From positions 186,001-250,000 of the forward strand of contig NZ_VIWX01000005.1 in the NCBI RefSeq assembly GCF_007829955.1: a DNA stretch of 64,000 nt. Direction: 5' to 3'. The notes beneath the pieces are model-generated. The model was not told the origin of the DNA. It worked only from the letters and a program-made list of their open reading frames with translations, and searched no databases. Below, piece after piece: positions 8,568-17,553 of the stretch; position 1 is the stretch's first letter, and each line of letters opens with the position of its first letter. Source of the stretch: Saccharopolyspora dendranthemae. GTDB lineage: Bacteria > Actinomycetota > Actinomycetes > Mycobacteriales > Pseudonocardiaceae. The translations under genes and the position numbers were made by a program.

Positions 8568-9821
8568 GTGCAGGTCACTTCTGCCGACCTCTGGGAGGTC
8601 GAGCCCGGTGAGGTGACGGCCTGGACCGCCGTCCAGGACACCGGCGCGACGCCCGAGCCCGTGGGCCTGTCGGTCAACCAGCGCAACCACCTCGCGGGCG
8701 CGGCAGCGGGGGAGCGGACGGTGTGGCTGGCGGCGTGCTTCGAGGTCGACGGACCGATCGACGCCGATGCGCTGCTCTCGGCGTTCCGCTCCTTGCTGGG
8801 GCGGCACACCGCGTTGCAGTGCGAGTTCCTGCCGTGCGGGACAGGCGCGGTCCGGCACGACCCGGCGCGGCTGGTCTTCCGGGAGAAGCCGCTCGGTGGA
8901 GGCAGCGCGGCGGCTCTGTTGCGGTCGCTGCTGGACCGCGAGTGCACGCCGTTCCCGTACCCGGCGTTCGCGCTGGCGGCGGTGTCCCGGCCGGGCCGTT
9001 CGACGGTGGTGTGCGGATTCGACCACGCCCACGTCGACGCCTACTCGATCGCCCTGGTGGCGCGGGACCTCCACGCGCTCTACGCTGGGCAGGAGCTGCC
9101 GATCGCGACCAGCTTCGTCGCCAGGGTCGCGGAGTGGTCCGGCGAACCGGTGGAGCAGGACCCGGCGATGGTGAGCTGGCGCGGGTTCCTCGACGCCATC
9201 GACTACCGGCTTCCGGTGTTCCCGCTGGACGTCGGGCTCCCCGCGGGCGAGACCGCCGCTCAGGCCACCGATCGCCGCTGCCTCGCCGACGCCCGCACCG
9301 CGGCGGAGTTGAGCGAGACCGCCGAGCGGGCCGGTACCTCGACCTACGGAGCGCTGCTGTCCACGCTGGCCTCGGCGCTGGGTTCCGGAACGCTGCCGGT
9401 GCTGGCGCCCGTGCAGACCCGCCAGCCCGAGGACGCCGCCGCCGTCGGGTGGTTCACCACGACCGTTCCCGTCTGGGCCGACCCCGAACTCGCCCGCATG
9501 GGCGGGCACCTCGGTGACGCCCGCGAGCGGGCGGGACTGCCGCTGGACCAGGTGCTGGCGGCGCTGCCGAGACCGCTGGAATCCGCCAGGCGCGACGTGT
9601 TCATGGTCTCCTACGTCGACTACCGACGGCTTCCGGGAAACGGGTCGGCTCAACACGTTTCGGGCACGAGTCCGGCCGATGACGTGCAGCTGTGGCTGTC
9701 CCGCACGGAGCACGGCATTCACCTGCGCACCCGGTTCCCCGACGTCGGACAGGCTCACCGCGTGGTCGGTGCGGTGCTGGAGGACTGGTCGGCGGAGATC
9801 CGGAAAGCCGTGCGGCAGTAG
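8568..9821 (+). CDS. Stand-alone HxxxD condensation-domain protein 5 (PapA-like)
   Basis: 417 residues, with catalytic H153-AHV-D157 and the first-lobe motif LLSAFRSLLGRHTALQCEF. The AVGWFTTTVPVW segment matches the solvent-channel region of stand-alone condensation domains. GTG 8568 lies two bases after the stop of gene 4, so this is the third gene of one transcript. The 3' end overlaps the convergent LysR gene by 67 bases. As in genes 3 and 4, the protein carries no thiolation or adenylation domain. The acyl substrate is not predictable from the sequence. Confidence 0.83.
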   Translation: MQVTSADLWEVEPGEVTAWTAVQDTGATPEPVGLSVNQRNHLAGAAAGERTVWLAACFEVDGPIDADALLSAFRSLLGRHTALQCEFLPCGTGAVRHDPARLVFREKPLGGGSAAALLRSLLDRECTPFPYPAFALAAVSRPGRSTVVCGFDHAHVDAYSIALVARDLHALYAGQELPIATSFVARVAEWSGEPVEQDPAMVSWRGFLDAIDYRLPVFPLDVGLPAGETAAQATDRRCLADARTAAELSETAERAGTSTYGALLSTLASALGSGTLPVLAPVQTRQPEDAAAVGWFTTTVPVWADPELARMGGHLGDARERAGLPLDQVLAALPRPLESARRDVFMVSYVDYRRLPGNGSAQHVSGTSPADDVQLWLSRTEHGIHLRTRFPDVGQAHRVVGAVLEDWSAEIRKAVRQ

Positions 9822-10663
9822 GCGATCAGTTCGCGAGCCGCCGCGTTCGTGCCCGGCCGCCAGGCGAGCACCAGCAGCGCCGGGTCGATCGCGTCGGCGA
9901 GGGGCAGCGCGGTGAGGCCGGAATGCCCGGCGACCATCGACTCGCTGAGGATCGCCACCCCGAGCCCGCGCAGCGCCAGGTCCGCGATCGCCTCCGCCGC
10001 GCTGGCCTGCAACGCGATCATCGGTTCCACGCCGCGCGCGGCGCAGACCCGGTCGAACACCGCGCGCAACCCGGTGCCGGGTGGCATGCAGACCACGGGG
10101 TGAGCCGCCAGGTCGTGCAGCGCCACCGGTCCACCGGCGAGCTCGTGACCGGCGGGCACGGCCGCGACCAGCGGTTCGCTGATGATGGTGAGGAATTCGA
10201 GGTCGTCGGGCTCGGTCCCGGTGCCGATCAGCGCGAGGTCGAGCGCTCCGCTGCGCACGTCGTCGAGGAGCCGGTCGGAGTTGTCCTCCCGCAACGACAG
10301 CGTCACCCCCGGGTGCGCCCGGTGGAACCCGGCGAGCGCGTCGAACAGCGGCGTCACCGTGCAGCCGATGACCATCCCGATGCTCAGGTTTCCGCGCAGC
10401 AGCCCGGTGATCTCGCCGACCGCCTGACCGACGGACGCGGCGGCAGCCAGAGCGTTGCGCGCGTGCGCCAGCGCCGCCTCGCCCGCGACGGTCAGCTCCG
10501 CCGAACGCGCCGAGCGGTCGAAGAGCTCCGCGCCGAGCTCCTTCTCCAGCCGCCTGATCTGCGCGCTCACCCCGGACTGGCTGATGTGCACGCGCTGCGC
10601 GGCACGGGTGAAGTTGCGCTCCTCCGCCACGGCCACGAAGTACTCGAGCTGCCGCAAGTCCAT
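9755..10663 (-). CDS. LysR-family transcriptional regulator
   Basis: 302 residues. The N-terminal winged helix-turn-helix (MDLRQLEYFVAVAEERNFTR, then AAQRVHISQSGVSAQIRRLE) is typical of LysR. The rest is the two-lobed effector-binding domain of the periplasmic-binding-protein type. It is divergent from the NTF2-like gene at 10754 and convergent with acyltransferase 5. The 90-base divergent region holds an imperfect dyad around 10681-10701 that could be its operator. LysR proteins usually control a divergent neighbour, so the NTF2-like gene is the first target to consider; control of the acyltransferase operon is also possible. Confidence 0.9.
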   Translation of the reverse strand: MDLRQLEYFVAVAEERNFTRAAQRVHISQSGVSAQIRRLEKELGAELFDRSARSAELTVAGEAALAHARNALAAAASVGQAVGEITGLLRGNLSIGMVIGCTVTPLFDALAGFHRAHPGVTLSLREDNSDRLLDDVRSGALDLALIGTGTEPDDLEFLTIISEPLVAAVPAGHELAGGPVALHDLAAHPVVCMPPGTGLRAVFDRVCAARGVEPMIALQASAAEAIADLALRGLGVAILSESMVAGHSGLTALPLADAIDPALLVLAWRPGTNAAARELIAYCRTAFRISADQSSSTAPTTR

Positions 10664-10753
10664 GACCGCAGATTCTAGCTACCAGCAGAACCAGCTGTTG
10701 GACTTCTAGCGACGCCGACCGCAGGCTGGTCTCAGACCGAGAGGAGAGCGCAG

Positions 10754-11110
10754 ATGCGTGAGAAGGCCCGCGAACCCGAAGATCTGACCAGGCTGTTCGT
10801 CGAGCGCAGCAACGCAGGCGACGCCGAGGGTGTCGCCGAGCTCTACGAGCGGGACGCCGTCATGGCCTACCCGCCCGGGAAGACGACGGTGGGCCGCGAG
10901 GCCATCCGCGAGCTCTGGGCGGAGGTCCTCGCCCACCGCCCGCGCTTCGAACCGGAACCGCCGTTGCCGACGCTGATCAGCGGCGACATCGCCCTCACCG
11001 CGACCCCGCCGTCGGACGGGACGGGCGCCCGGGCCCAGGTGGCCCGCAGGCAGCCCGACGGCAGCTGGCTCCGCCTCCTCGACCAACCCGAGTTCCGCCA
11101 GGCGCCCTGA
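10754..11110 (+). CDS. Small NTF2-like (SnoaL/DUF4440-type) protein
   Basis: 118 residues with the cone-shaped NTF2 fold pattern: an N-terminal helix EDLTRLFVERSNAGDAEGVAELY, then YERDAVMAYPPGKTTVGREAIRELW, then strands. Such proteins act as polyketide cyclases, isomerases or ketosteroid-isomerase relatives, or have no enzymatic role. No catalytic residue can be assigned. ATG 10754 has GAGAGGAGAG just upstream. It is divergent from the LysR gene and 50 bases before the first 70-bp palindrome. Confidence 0.8.
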   Translation: MREKAREPEDLTRLFVERSNAGDAEGVAELYERDAVMAYPPGKTTVGREAIRELWAEVLAHRPRFEPEPPLPTLISGDIALTATPPSDGTGARAQVARRQPDGSWLRLLDQPEFRQAP

Positions 11111-11160
11111 CGAGCGGCACCGCCACCTCGTCCGCGCCAGGCACGCCCGACGCGGGCATC

Positions 11161-11230
11161 TCCCAGTTTTAGTCCAAACCGAGCCATGATCATGTCCGAA
11201 ATGTCGGCTCAGTTAGGACTAAAACTGGGA
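11161..11230. repeat. 70-bp AT-rich imperfect palindrome, copy 1
   Basis: A 25-base arm beginning TCCCAGTTTTAGTC is repeated inverted at the other end (two mismatches) around a 20-base centre containing ATGATCAT. It is identical over all 70 bases to copy 3 (60322-60391) and 68/70 identical to copy 2 (44630-44699, opposite orientation). It lies between the convergent NTF2-like and helicase genes. It could be a bidirectional terminator, a protein-binding site or a non-autonomous mobile repeat; no clear target duplication flanks it. Confidence 0.9.
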
Positions 11231-11271
11231 CCTCGCCGGGGTGACGCGCGGCCCCGCGACGCGTGGGAGCG

Positions 11272-13185
11272 TCACCTGGTGCGTGTCAGGTGGGAGAGCC
11301 AGAGGTGGTCCTGGGCGCGGGTCATGGCCACGAGCCGCCGGCGCTCGTGAGCCTCCCGGTCCTCCCGGGTGTCCTCCGGGGCCACCGGTTCCGCGGGGAG
11401 GAACACCGTGCGGAACTCCGTTCCCTTTGCCTGCAGGACGGTTCCGACGAGGGTGTCTGAGGTGTCGCGACCGTCCCAGCTCGCCAGGGGTAACGCCTTG
11501 ACGCCCGCCCCGCGCAGCACGTCGAGCCAGTGCTCCGTCGCGGCCTCGGACTCGGTGATGATCGCCGCCGACGACTCGTCGTCGAGCGTGAGAAGCGCGC
11601 CCAGCAGCGCTCTTTCCTGGTCGTGGCCGTGCCAGTCGACGACCCGGCCACCGCTGCGCACCGCGAGCGCACCGCTCAACGGCAGCGACGGGCCGTCGTC
11701 GTACCGGTTGACCGCCTCGACCTGGCCAGCGCGCTCCAGGACCGTGCCGCGGTTGCGGTAGTCGTGCCGCAGGACCTCGCCCCGGCCGTGCAGCGAGATG
11801 CCGGCCTCCGACAACCGCCATCCACCCGTCGATGCCTGCTGCTGGCCGTCCCCGACCAGCAGCAGCTGGTCCGGTTCGTCGCCGCTGATCGCGTGCGCCA
11901 GCCGAAGCCCGACCAGCGTCAGCTCCTGCGCCTCGTCGACCACCACCGCGGTGTACTGCCGGGGCAGCGGTCGCCGTTCCAGCTCGGCCAGAGCGCGCTT
12001 GAGCACATCGCTGTGGTCGAAGACGTCGCGCTCGGAGAGCTCCCGCTCGTAGTCGCAGTAGAAGCGCCAGGCGTGGGAGCGGAAATCCGTGGGCAGCGAA
12101 CCGCCTCGGCCCTTGCGGGAGGCGGTGCGGTACGCGTCGAACGACGAGACGCCGCGACCCTTGATGACCCGGTCGATCTCGTCCTTCCAGTACTCCGGCG
12201 AGTTCCGGATGCCGGGCAGCACCTCTTCGCGCGACCACACCGCGTCGAAGGCCCGCCGGACCTCCTGCTCATCGACCTCCGCCGGACGTCCGCGCCCCGC
12301 CAGGAAGTCGCGAGCCCACGAGTGCAGCGAGCCGAACTCGATCTGCCCGGACAGCTCCGGAGCCATCTGTCCGAACCGGCTGGCAGCCCGCTCCGGAACC
12401 TGCGCCAGGGGCGCTGTGTAGAGGAGCTTGCCGTGACCGCGCCGCGCGAGGAACGCCAGCCGGTGCAGCGCGAGGGTGGTCTTGCCCGTCCCGGCCGGAC
12501 CGCTGATCTGCGCAGGGCCGGAGAAGCTGCGCCGCACGGCACCCAGCTGAGCGTCGTCGAGGAAGTACCGCCAGTCCCGGAACGGGTGCCGGGCCGATGC
12601 CGCGACCTGCTCCTGCAACACCTGGGGAACGGTGCCGCGCTGGTTGGGGATGCGCTGGGAGTTCCACATGATCGGCGTCAGGTCGAAGGTCCGGCTGTCC
12701 AGGTGCTTGGCCAGCGCCAGCACCTCGTCCGGGGTCAGGATCTGCTCGCCGCGCTTGAGCAGCCGGTCCAGCTCGTCCTCGGTGATCGCCAGGTGATCCG
12801 TGCTGCGGCCCTTGCGGCCGGTGTGCTCGACGGGGTGCACCACGACCGTGCTCAGCACCGACTCGCTGAGCATCCCGGACCCGATCGACGCGCCGGCCAG
12901 CAGCTCGGCCGTCCACACGAACGCCGCGCGCGAATCCTCCCAATCCGGCTCGGTCTCGCGCAGCAGCACCACCAGGACACCCATCCTGCCGACCAGCACC
13001 AGGTCCGGGCGCTGCCGCGGGGTGTGCGGGGCGAACTGGTTGAGCAGCGGGTACCAGCCGTTGTCCCGTTCGACCGCGAAGCGGTGCAGGACCCGCTTCT
13101 GCCACGACGGCAGCGGCCGGTCCCGCAGCTGCACCTCCGCTTCGCGCCGGAGCAACTCCTGGCGGTGGTGGAAACTCCCGGTCAC
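11272..13185 (-). CDS. UvrD/Rep-like superfamily 1 DNA helicase with NERD-like N-terminus
   Basis: 637 residues. Residues about 25-80 (RPDLVLVGRMGVLVVLLRE) look like a NERD nuclease-related domain, without clear catalytic residues. The helicase core starts near 210 with Q-motif DDAQLGAVRRSF, Walker A GPAGTGKT (229-236), Walker B VVVDEAQEL, motif III VGDGQQQAS and motif VI RRLVAMTRAQDHLWL. It should translocate on single-stranded DNA with ATP. GTG 13185 is chosen because GGAGG ends five bases upstream. The gene is single, with the 70-bp palindrome just past its stop. A housekeeping repair or a solitary defence role cannot be separated on this evidence. Confidence 0.85.
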   Translation of the reverse strand: MTGSFHHRQELLRREAEVQLRDRPLPSWQKRVLHRFAVERDNGWYPLLNQFAPHTPRQRPDLVLVGRMGVLVVLLRETEPDWEDSRAAFVWTAELLAGASIGSGMLSESVLSTVVVHPVEHTGRKGRSTDHLAITEDELDRLLKRGEQILTPDEVLALAKHLDSRTFDLTPIMWNSQRIPNQRGTVPQVLQEQVAASARHPFRDWRYFLDDAQLGAVRRSFSGPAQISGPAGTGKTTLALHRLAFLARRGHGKLLYTAPLAQVPERAASRFGQMAPELSGQIEFGSLHSWARDFLAGRGRPAEVDEQEVRRAFDAVWSREEVLPGIRNSPEYWKDEIDRVIKGRGVSSFDAYRTASRKGRGGSLPTDFRSHAWRFYCDYERELSERDVFDHSDVLKRALAELERRPLPRQYTAVVVDEAQELTLVGLRLAHAISGDEPDQLLLVGDGQQQASTGGWRLSEAGISLHGRGEVLRHDYRNRGTVLERAGQVEAVNRYDDGPSLPLSGALAVRSGGRVVDWHGHDQERALLGALLTLDDESSAAIITESEAATEHWLDVLRGAGVKALPLASWDGRDTSDTLVGTVLQAKGTEFRTVFLPAEPVAPEDTREDREAHERRRLVAMTRAQDHLWLSHLTRTR

Positions 13186-13291
13186 GGTGCCTCCTGGCCA
13201 GTTCCTCCAAGCCTGATCGCGCGCAGAAGTGGACACGCTCGGTATCGAGATTAATGCGTTCCGTGGCGAATTCGAGCGTGTTGAGGTTGCG

Positions 13292-14950
13292 TCACCTGGA
13301 TGTAGCAGGCGGCTGATCCTCGACCAGGAACTCCAATGTGGAGATCGGCAGCGCACCGTGCCCGAGGACGGTGTCGTGGAACCGGCTGATGTCGAAGTCC
13401 GCGCCCAGCCGCCGGCGCGCGGCGTCCCGGATCCGCTCGATCTCCAACCGCCCCACCAGGTACGACAAGGCCTGGCCGGGGTAGACGATGTAGCGGTCGA
13501 CCTCGGACGCCGCCTCCAGATCCGACAAGGTGGTGCTGGAGGCCATCGTCTCCAGGGCGCGCTGCCTGCTCCAGCCGAACTCGTGCAGACCCGTGTCCAC
13601 CACCAGCCGCGCCGCCCGCAGCAGGTCCTGCACCACCATGCCCAGCCGCGCGAGATCCCCCGAGTACAACCCCATCTCGTCGGCCAGCCGCTCGGTGTAG
13701 AGCCCCCAGCCCTCGGTGTAGGCGTTGAACCCGGTGAGCCTGCGCAGCAGTGGCAGGTCGGTGAGCTCCTGGGCGAGGCTGATCTGCAGGTGGTGCCCGG
13801 GAACGACCTCGTGGAAGGCGATCACCTCGGAGGCGAACCGGGGCCGCTGCTCGGCGCGCAGCGTGTTCGCGAAGTACACGCCGGGACGCGAACCGTCCAG
13901 CGCCGGGGACATGTAGAAGCCCATCGGCGTGCTCTCCGACGGAGTTCCGGGAACCGGGCGCACCTCGCACGGCTGCTGCGGCAGTCGCCCGAACCAGCCG
14001 GGCGCGGCTGCCGTCGCCCGCTCGACGGCGTCGCGCGCGGCGGCCAGCATCTCCTCGCCGTCGTTCCAGCACAGCGACCGGTCGGTCTGCATCCGCCGCA
14101 GCACCGCCTCCGGATCGCCCTCGCCCCAGAGCCGTTCGCCGAGCTCGGAGATCTCCGCGCGCAGCGACGCCAGCTGAGCGCTGCCGATCTCGTGCAGCTC
14201 GCCAGGGGTGTGCTCGGTGGTGGTGTGGGCGTGGATGAGCCGCTGGTAGATCTCGTGCCCCTCGCGCATCCAGCACAGGCCGGGCCGGTCGGCCGGGCGC
14301 GCGTGCGCTGCGATCTCGCTCGCCAGCACCTCGCGGTACTCGGCCAGCGCGGGGTTCACGACATCGCGGATCAGGCGCTCCCGCTGCTCGGCGTGGGTGG
14401 GCGGGAGCTGCTGGGTCAGCAGCGGATCCAGCTCGGGGCGGGACAGATGACCGTCGAGATCCGCGATCGCGTCGTCCAGCAGCGGGCGCACCGGCACCCG
14501 CCCGGCGCGGACCCCGTCGCGGTGGCGTTGCGCGGCAGCGGCGGTGAAATCGGGGAGGCGGGCGATGCGCCGCAGGTAGTCCTCGGCCTGCTGATCGCCG
14601 CTCACCGGAACCTGCCCGAGGTGGAACAGCAGACCGGCGACGGGCGCGAACAGGTTGCCGATCACGGTGTACTCGGGCGAGCGGGCGTCGAGCCGGTCGA
14701 CCGTGGCCTGCGCGTGCTGCACCACGACCGCGACGGTCAGCCTCGTCTCCAGGTCGGCGTGGGTGGTGTCGACGGCCATCGCCCGCACCCGGATGTCCTC
14801 GGCGTGCTCGCGCTGGGCGAACTCCGCCGCGGCCGAGATGCCCGGCAGCAGGTGGTCGCGGCCGGGCAGACCGTAGAGCGAGGCCCCGATCGGGTCGGAA
14901 TCCAGTTCGAGGTCCAGGAGCTCTTCGGCGAGCTGGTCCGGCGTCGTCAC
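13292..14950 (-). CDS. DUF885 family protein (putative zinc metallopeptidase)
   Basis: 552 residues from GTG 14950. The diagnostic motif FHEVVPGHHLQ contains an HExxH-like arrangement (HEVVPGHH) used for zinc binding in this family. The downstream FNAYTEGWGLYTERLADEMG is another family signature. No signal peptide is seen, so it probably acts in the cytoplasm, on peptides or amino-acyl substrates. A GGAGGGG lies 12 bases before the GTG, a little far. It is divergent from the GNAT gene at 15027, sharing a 76-base promoter region. Confidence 0.85.
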   Translation of the reverse strand: MTTPDQLAEELLDLELDSDPIGASLYGLPGRDHLLPGISAAAEFAQREHAEDIRVRAMAVDTTHADLETRLTVAVVVQHAQATVDRLDARSPEYTVIGNLFAPVAGLLFHLGQVPVSGDQQAEDYLRRIARLPDFTAAAAQRHRDGVRAGRVPVRPLLDDAIADLDGHLSRPELDPLLTQQLPPTHAEQRERLIRDVVNPALAEYREVLASEIAAHARPADRPGLCWMREGHEIYQRLIHAHTTTEHTPGELHEIGSAQLASLRAEISELGERLWGEGDPEAVLRRMQTDRSLCWNDGEEMLAAARDAVERATAAAPGWFGRLPQQPCEVRPVPGTPSESTPMGFYMSPALDGSRPGVYFANTLRAEQRPRFASEVIAFHEVVPGHHLQISLAQELTDLPLLRRLTGFNAYTEGWGLYTERLADEMGLYSGDLARLGMVVQDLLRAARLVVDTGLHEFGWSRQRALETMASSTTLSDLEAASEVDRYIVYPGQALSYLVGRLEIERIRDAARRRLGADFDISRFHDTVLGHGALPISTLEFLVEDQPPATSR

Positions 14951-15026
14951 ACGACAATCGTGCCCCTCCGGACCGACATGCGGCAGGGTGGCGCGTTCGC
15001 GGTCTCGTCGAGGGGACAATGGCGGA

Positions 15027-15848
15027 GTGGACCCGCTGCACGATCCGGACGACGAAACCCTCCTCGACCCCAGGCAGGCCCGCGACCTCGCCGGGCTGAT
15101 CGAAACCGCACGTCTGGCCTCGGCCGTGGTCCGCTACGGCGTGCGCACCCGGGTGGGTGTCGCGTCGGTGGTGCTCAACCAGGACAACCCGCTGCCGGTG
15201 GCCAACCACGCGTGCGCCCTGTGGGGGACCGGTGCCCAGGTGGCGGGCACCCTGATGGAGCTGGAGCAGGTGTTCGCCGAGGCCGGCCGCTCCGAGGCCG
15301 TCGTGTACGCCTCGCCCACGACCGTCGGGGAGATCGAGGGCATCGCCGATGACGCGGCCTGGCGCGCGGTCGAGGAGCAGGTGGTGCTGCTGCACCGCAG
15401 CCGGGGGTTCAGCCGCGGTCTCACGCGGCCCGCCGAGGACCGCGACATCGAGGGCATCGTCGAGCTCTACGCCGACGAGACCGGTCTGTCCGAGGAGGGC
15501 GAACGGCGGTTGGCCCGGCACCTGGGGCATCGCGCGGACGAAGGACGCAGCGTGCTGCTCGTCGTCGACGACCCGGGCGTCGACCGGATCGCGGGTTTCG
15601 TGCAGGGATTCGTCGAACGCGGGGTCGGGCTCGTCGAACAGGTCGTCGTGCGGCCGGGCCGCCGTCGCCGGGGCTACGGCCACGAGCTGGTCACCGAGGC
15701 GTCCGAGGAGCTGCGGCGGATGGGCGCGATGTTGGTGGCGGGCCACGCCGAGGAGGGCGGTACCGCCCAGCGCTTCGCCGAGGCGGTCGGTTTCGACGTC
15801 GCCTACGGCGTCACGGCCTACGCGCGCAGGATCGACGACCTGCTCTGA
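15027..15848 (+). CDS. GNAT-family N-acetyltransferase (two-part protein)
   Basis: 273 residues. The C-terminal half is a GNAT fold: RDIEGIVELYADETGLSEEG, then VEQVVVRPGRRRRGYGHELV, which contains the acetyl-CoA pyrophosphate loop R/Q-x-x-G-x-G/A (RRRGYG). The N-terminal 130 residues (LIETARLASAVVRYGVRTRVGVA...) form a separate domain that I do not recognise. Start GTG 15027 has GAGGGG upstream. The acceptor substrate is unknown. It is divergent from the DUF885 gene. Confidence 0.78.
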   Translation: MDPLHDPDDETLLDPRQARDLAGLIETARLASAVVRYGVRTRVGVASVVLNQDNPLPVANHACALWGTGAQVAGTLMELEQVFAEAGRSEAVVYASPTTVGEIEGIADDAAWRAVEEQVVLLHRSRGFSRGLTRPAEDRDIEGIVELYADETGLSEEGERRLARHLGHRADEGRSVLLVVDDPGVDRIAGFVQGFVERGVGLVEQVVVRPGRRRRGYGHELVTEASEELRRMGAMLVAGHAEEGGTAQRFAEAVGFDVAYGVTAYARRIDDLL

Positions 15849-15982
15849 TCCGCGTCCCACGATGCGGACTGCGGCCGGCCGGGTGAGGTCCGCGCCACGA
15901 AAGCGCTCCGGGGGAATTTCGGTGGTGCCGGGCGGCGTTGGTGTTCGTGGCTCGCACTGTCGAAAATCCCGGGGAGGAAGCT

Positions 15983-17233
15983 GTGTCCAGCGGCTCAGCG
16001 TCAGAGAAGACCATCAAGAGCCCAGGCGTCACAGCACTTCCCCGTGAGATCTGGATCCTCGGCGCGGGCAGTTTCATCGTCGCCGTCGGCATGGGCATCG
16101 TCGCTCCCGCGTTACCGGCGTTCGCCACGAGTTTCGACGTCGGCGTGACCGCGGCCGGGTTCATCGTCAGCGCATTCGCCCTGATGCGGCTGCTGTTCGC
16201 ACCGCTGAGCGGTCGCCTGGTCTCCGCGGCGGGCGAGCGCACGATCTACGTCATCGGCATCACGATCGTCGGCATCAGCAGCACCGCCTGCGCGTTCGCC
16301 GACTCCTACTGGCAGCTGCTGATCTTCCGCGCGCTCGGCGGCATCGGGTCGACGATGTTCACCGTCGCCGGCGTGGGCCTGCTGATCCGGCTGTCCCCAC
16401 CGCACCTGCGCGGACGCGCCTCCGGTGTGTGGGCGACGAGCTTCCTGCTGGGCAACGTCTCGGGCCCGATCGTGGGTGGCGTGATGGTCGGCTACTCGCT
16501 GCGGCTGCCGTTCGTCACCTACGGCATCGCGCTGTTCGTCGCGGCCTTCCTCGGCTGGTTCCTGCTGCGCAAATCCACCCTCGCCGCCCCGCTGGGCGAT
16601 GACGCGACCCCGGCGATGCCGCTGGGCGAGGCGATGCGCACCCGCTCCTACGTGGCCGCGCTGCTGTCGAACTTCGGCAACGGCTGGGCGGTCTTCGGCG
16701 TCCGGATCGCGCTCGTCCCGCTGTTCGTGGTGGAGGCGTTGAAGGCGCCGCAGTCGATGTCCGGCATCGCCCTGTCGGTGTTCGCCGTCGGCAACGCCGG
16801 TGTCCTGCTGCTGTCGGGGCGGATGGCCGACCGGCACGGCCGCAAACCGATGGTGCTGATCGGCCTGGCCGTGTCGGGCGTGGCCACGGCGTCGCTGGGC
16901 TTCACCACGTCGGTCCCGATGTTCCTGGCGGCGTCGCTGATCGCGGGGATGGGCGCGGGCGTGCTCAACCCCGCGCAAAACGCGGCGGTCGCCGACCTCA
17001 TCGGCGGAAACCGGCGGGGCGGGACGGTGCTGGCGACCTTCCAGCAGGCCGCCGACCTCGGCGCCATCCTGGGCCCGCTGATCGCCGGAGCCTTGGCCGA
17101 CACCGTCTCCTACCAGGCAGCGTTCCTGGTCACCGGTGCTACGGCGGCGCTCGGGCTGCTGGCGTGGGTGCGCGCTCCGGAGACCCGCCCGCAGCCGGAA
17201 TCCGGCGGGGAGCAGGTGCGCGCGGCGGCCTGA
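15983..17233 (+). CDS. Major facilitator superfamily transporter (drug:H+ antiporter-like)
   Basis: 416 residues with about 12 hydrophobic segments. The MFS loop-2/3 motif appears as LFAPLSGRLVSAAGERTIYV and, in the second half, as SGRMADRHGRKPMVLIG. GTG 15983 is preferred over upstream TTG/GTG codons because GGAGG sits at 15973-15977, five bases before it. It is predicted to export a small molecule with proton exchange across the plasma membrane; the substrate is not identifiable. It is monocistronic, and the following small gene starts 83 bases later. Confidence 0.85.
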   Translation: MSSGSASEKTIKSPGVTALPREIWILGAGSFIVAVGMGIVAPALPAFATSFDVGVTAAGFIVSAFALMRLLFAPLSGRLVSAAGERTIYVIGITIVGISSTACAFADSYWQLLIFRALGGIGSTMFTVAGVGLLIRLSPPHLRGRASGVWATSFLLGNVSGPIVGGVMVGYSLRLPFVTYGIALFVAAFLGWFLLRKSTLAAPLGDDATPAMPLGEAMRTRSYVAALLSNFGNGWAVFGVRIALVPLFVVEALKAPQSMSGIALSVFAVGNAGVLLLSGRMADRHGRKPMVLIGLAVSGVATASLGFTTSVPMFLAASLIAGMGAGVLNPAQNAAVADLIGGNRRGGTVLATFQQAADLGAILGPLIAGALADTVSYQAAFLVTGATAALGLLAWVRAPETRPQPESGGEQVRAAA

Positions 17234-17316
17234 GGTGTCGATCGTCCTCGTCGCGGGTACCCGTGGAGCAGCGCCACCGGCGTTGCGGTTGGCCCTGCCC
17301 GATGCGGGAGGACGAC

Positions 17317-17553
17317 ATGAACATCACCGGTATTCCGGGGCATGAACTGACGGAGGACGTGCTGCTGCAGGAGCTCGGCAACCTGCACCAGACGCGCAAC
17401 GACACGTTCCTGCACGGTTCGCCCGATGCGTTGCGCGAGCACACCGCGCGCACGTTCGAACTGGAGCAGGAGTACTTGCGCCGACACCCGGAGCGAGCGG
17501 TCGACCCGCGTCGCACGCGTTCCGGGGCACGAGGGGAGTCGCAGCATGCGTGA
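17317..17553 (+). CDS. DUF6158-family small protein
   Basis: 78 residues, beginning NITGIPGHELTEDVLLQELG, with the conserved LHQTRNDTFLHGSPDAL and HTARTFELEQEYLRRHPER segments of an actinobacterial family of unknown function. It is charged and helical, without cysteines or a membrane segment. ATG 17317 has GGGAGGA upstream. Its last codons overlap the start of the NDH-2 gene by eight bases, so the two are translated together. Any role for it in respiration is inferred only from this coupling. Confidence 0.8.
   Translation: MNITGIPGHELTEDVLLQELGNLHQTRNDTFLHGSPDALREHTARTFELEQEYLRRHPERAVDPRRTRSGARGESQHA

Noticed and set aside
3004..9821. An NRPS cluster, because of the five condensation-type proteins
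   Set aside because: No adenylation, carrier or thioesterase domain is found on either strand within the window; the proteins are single-domain.
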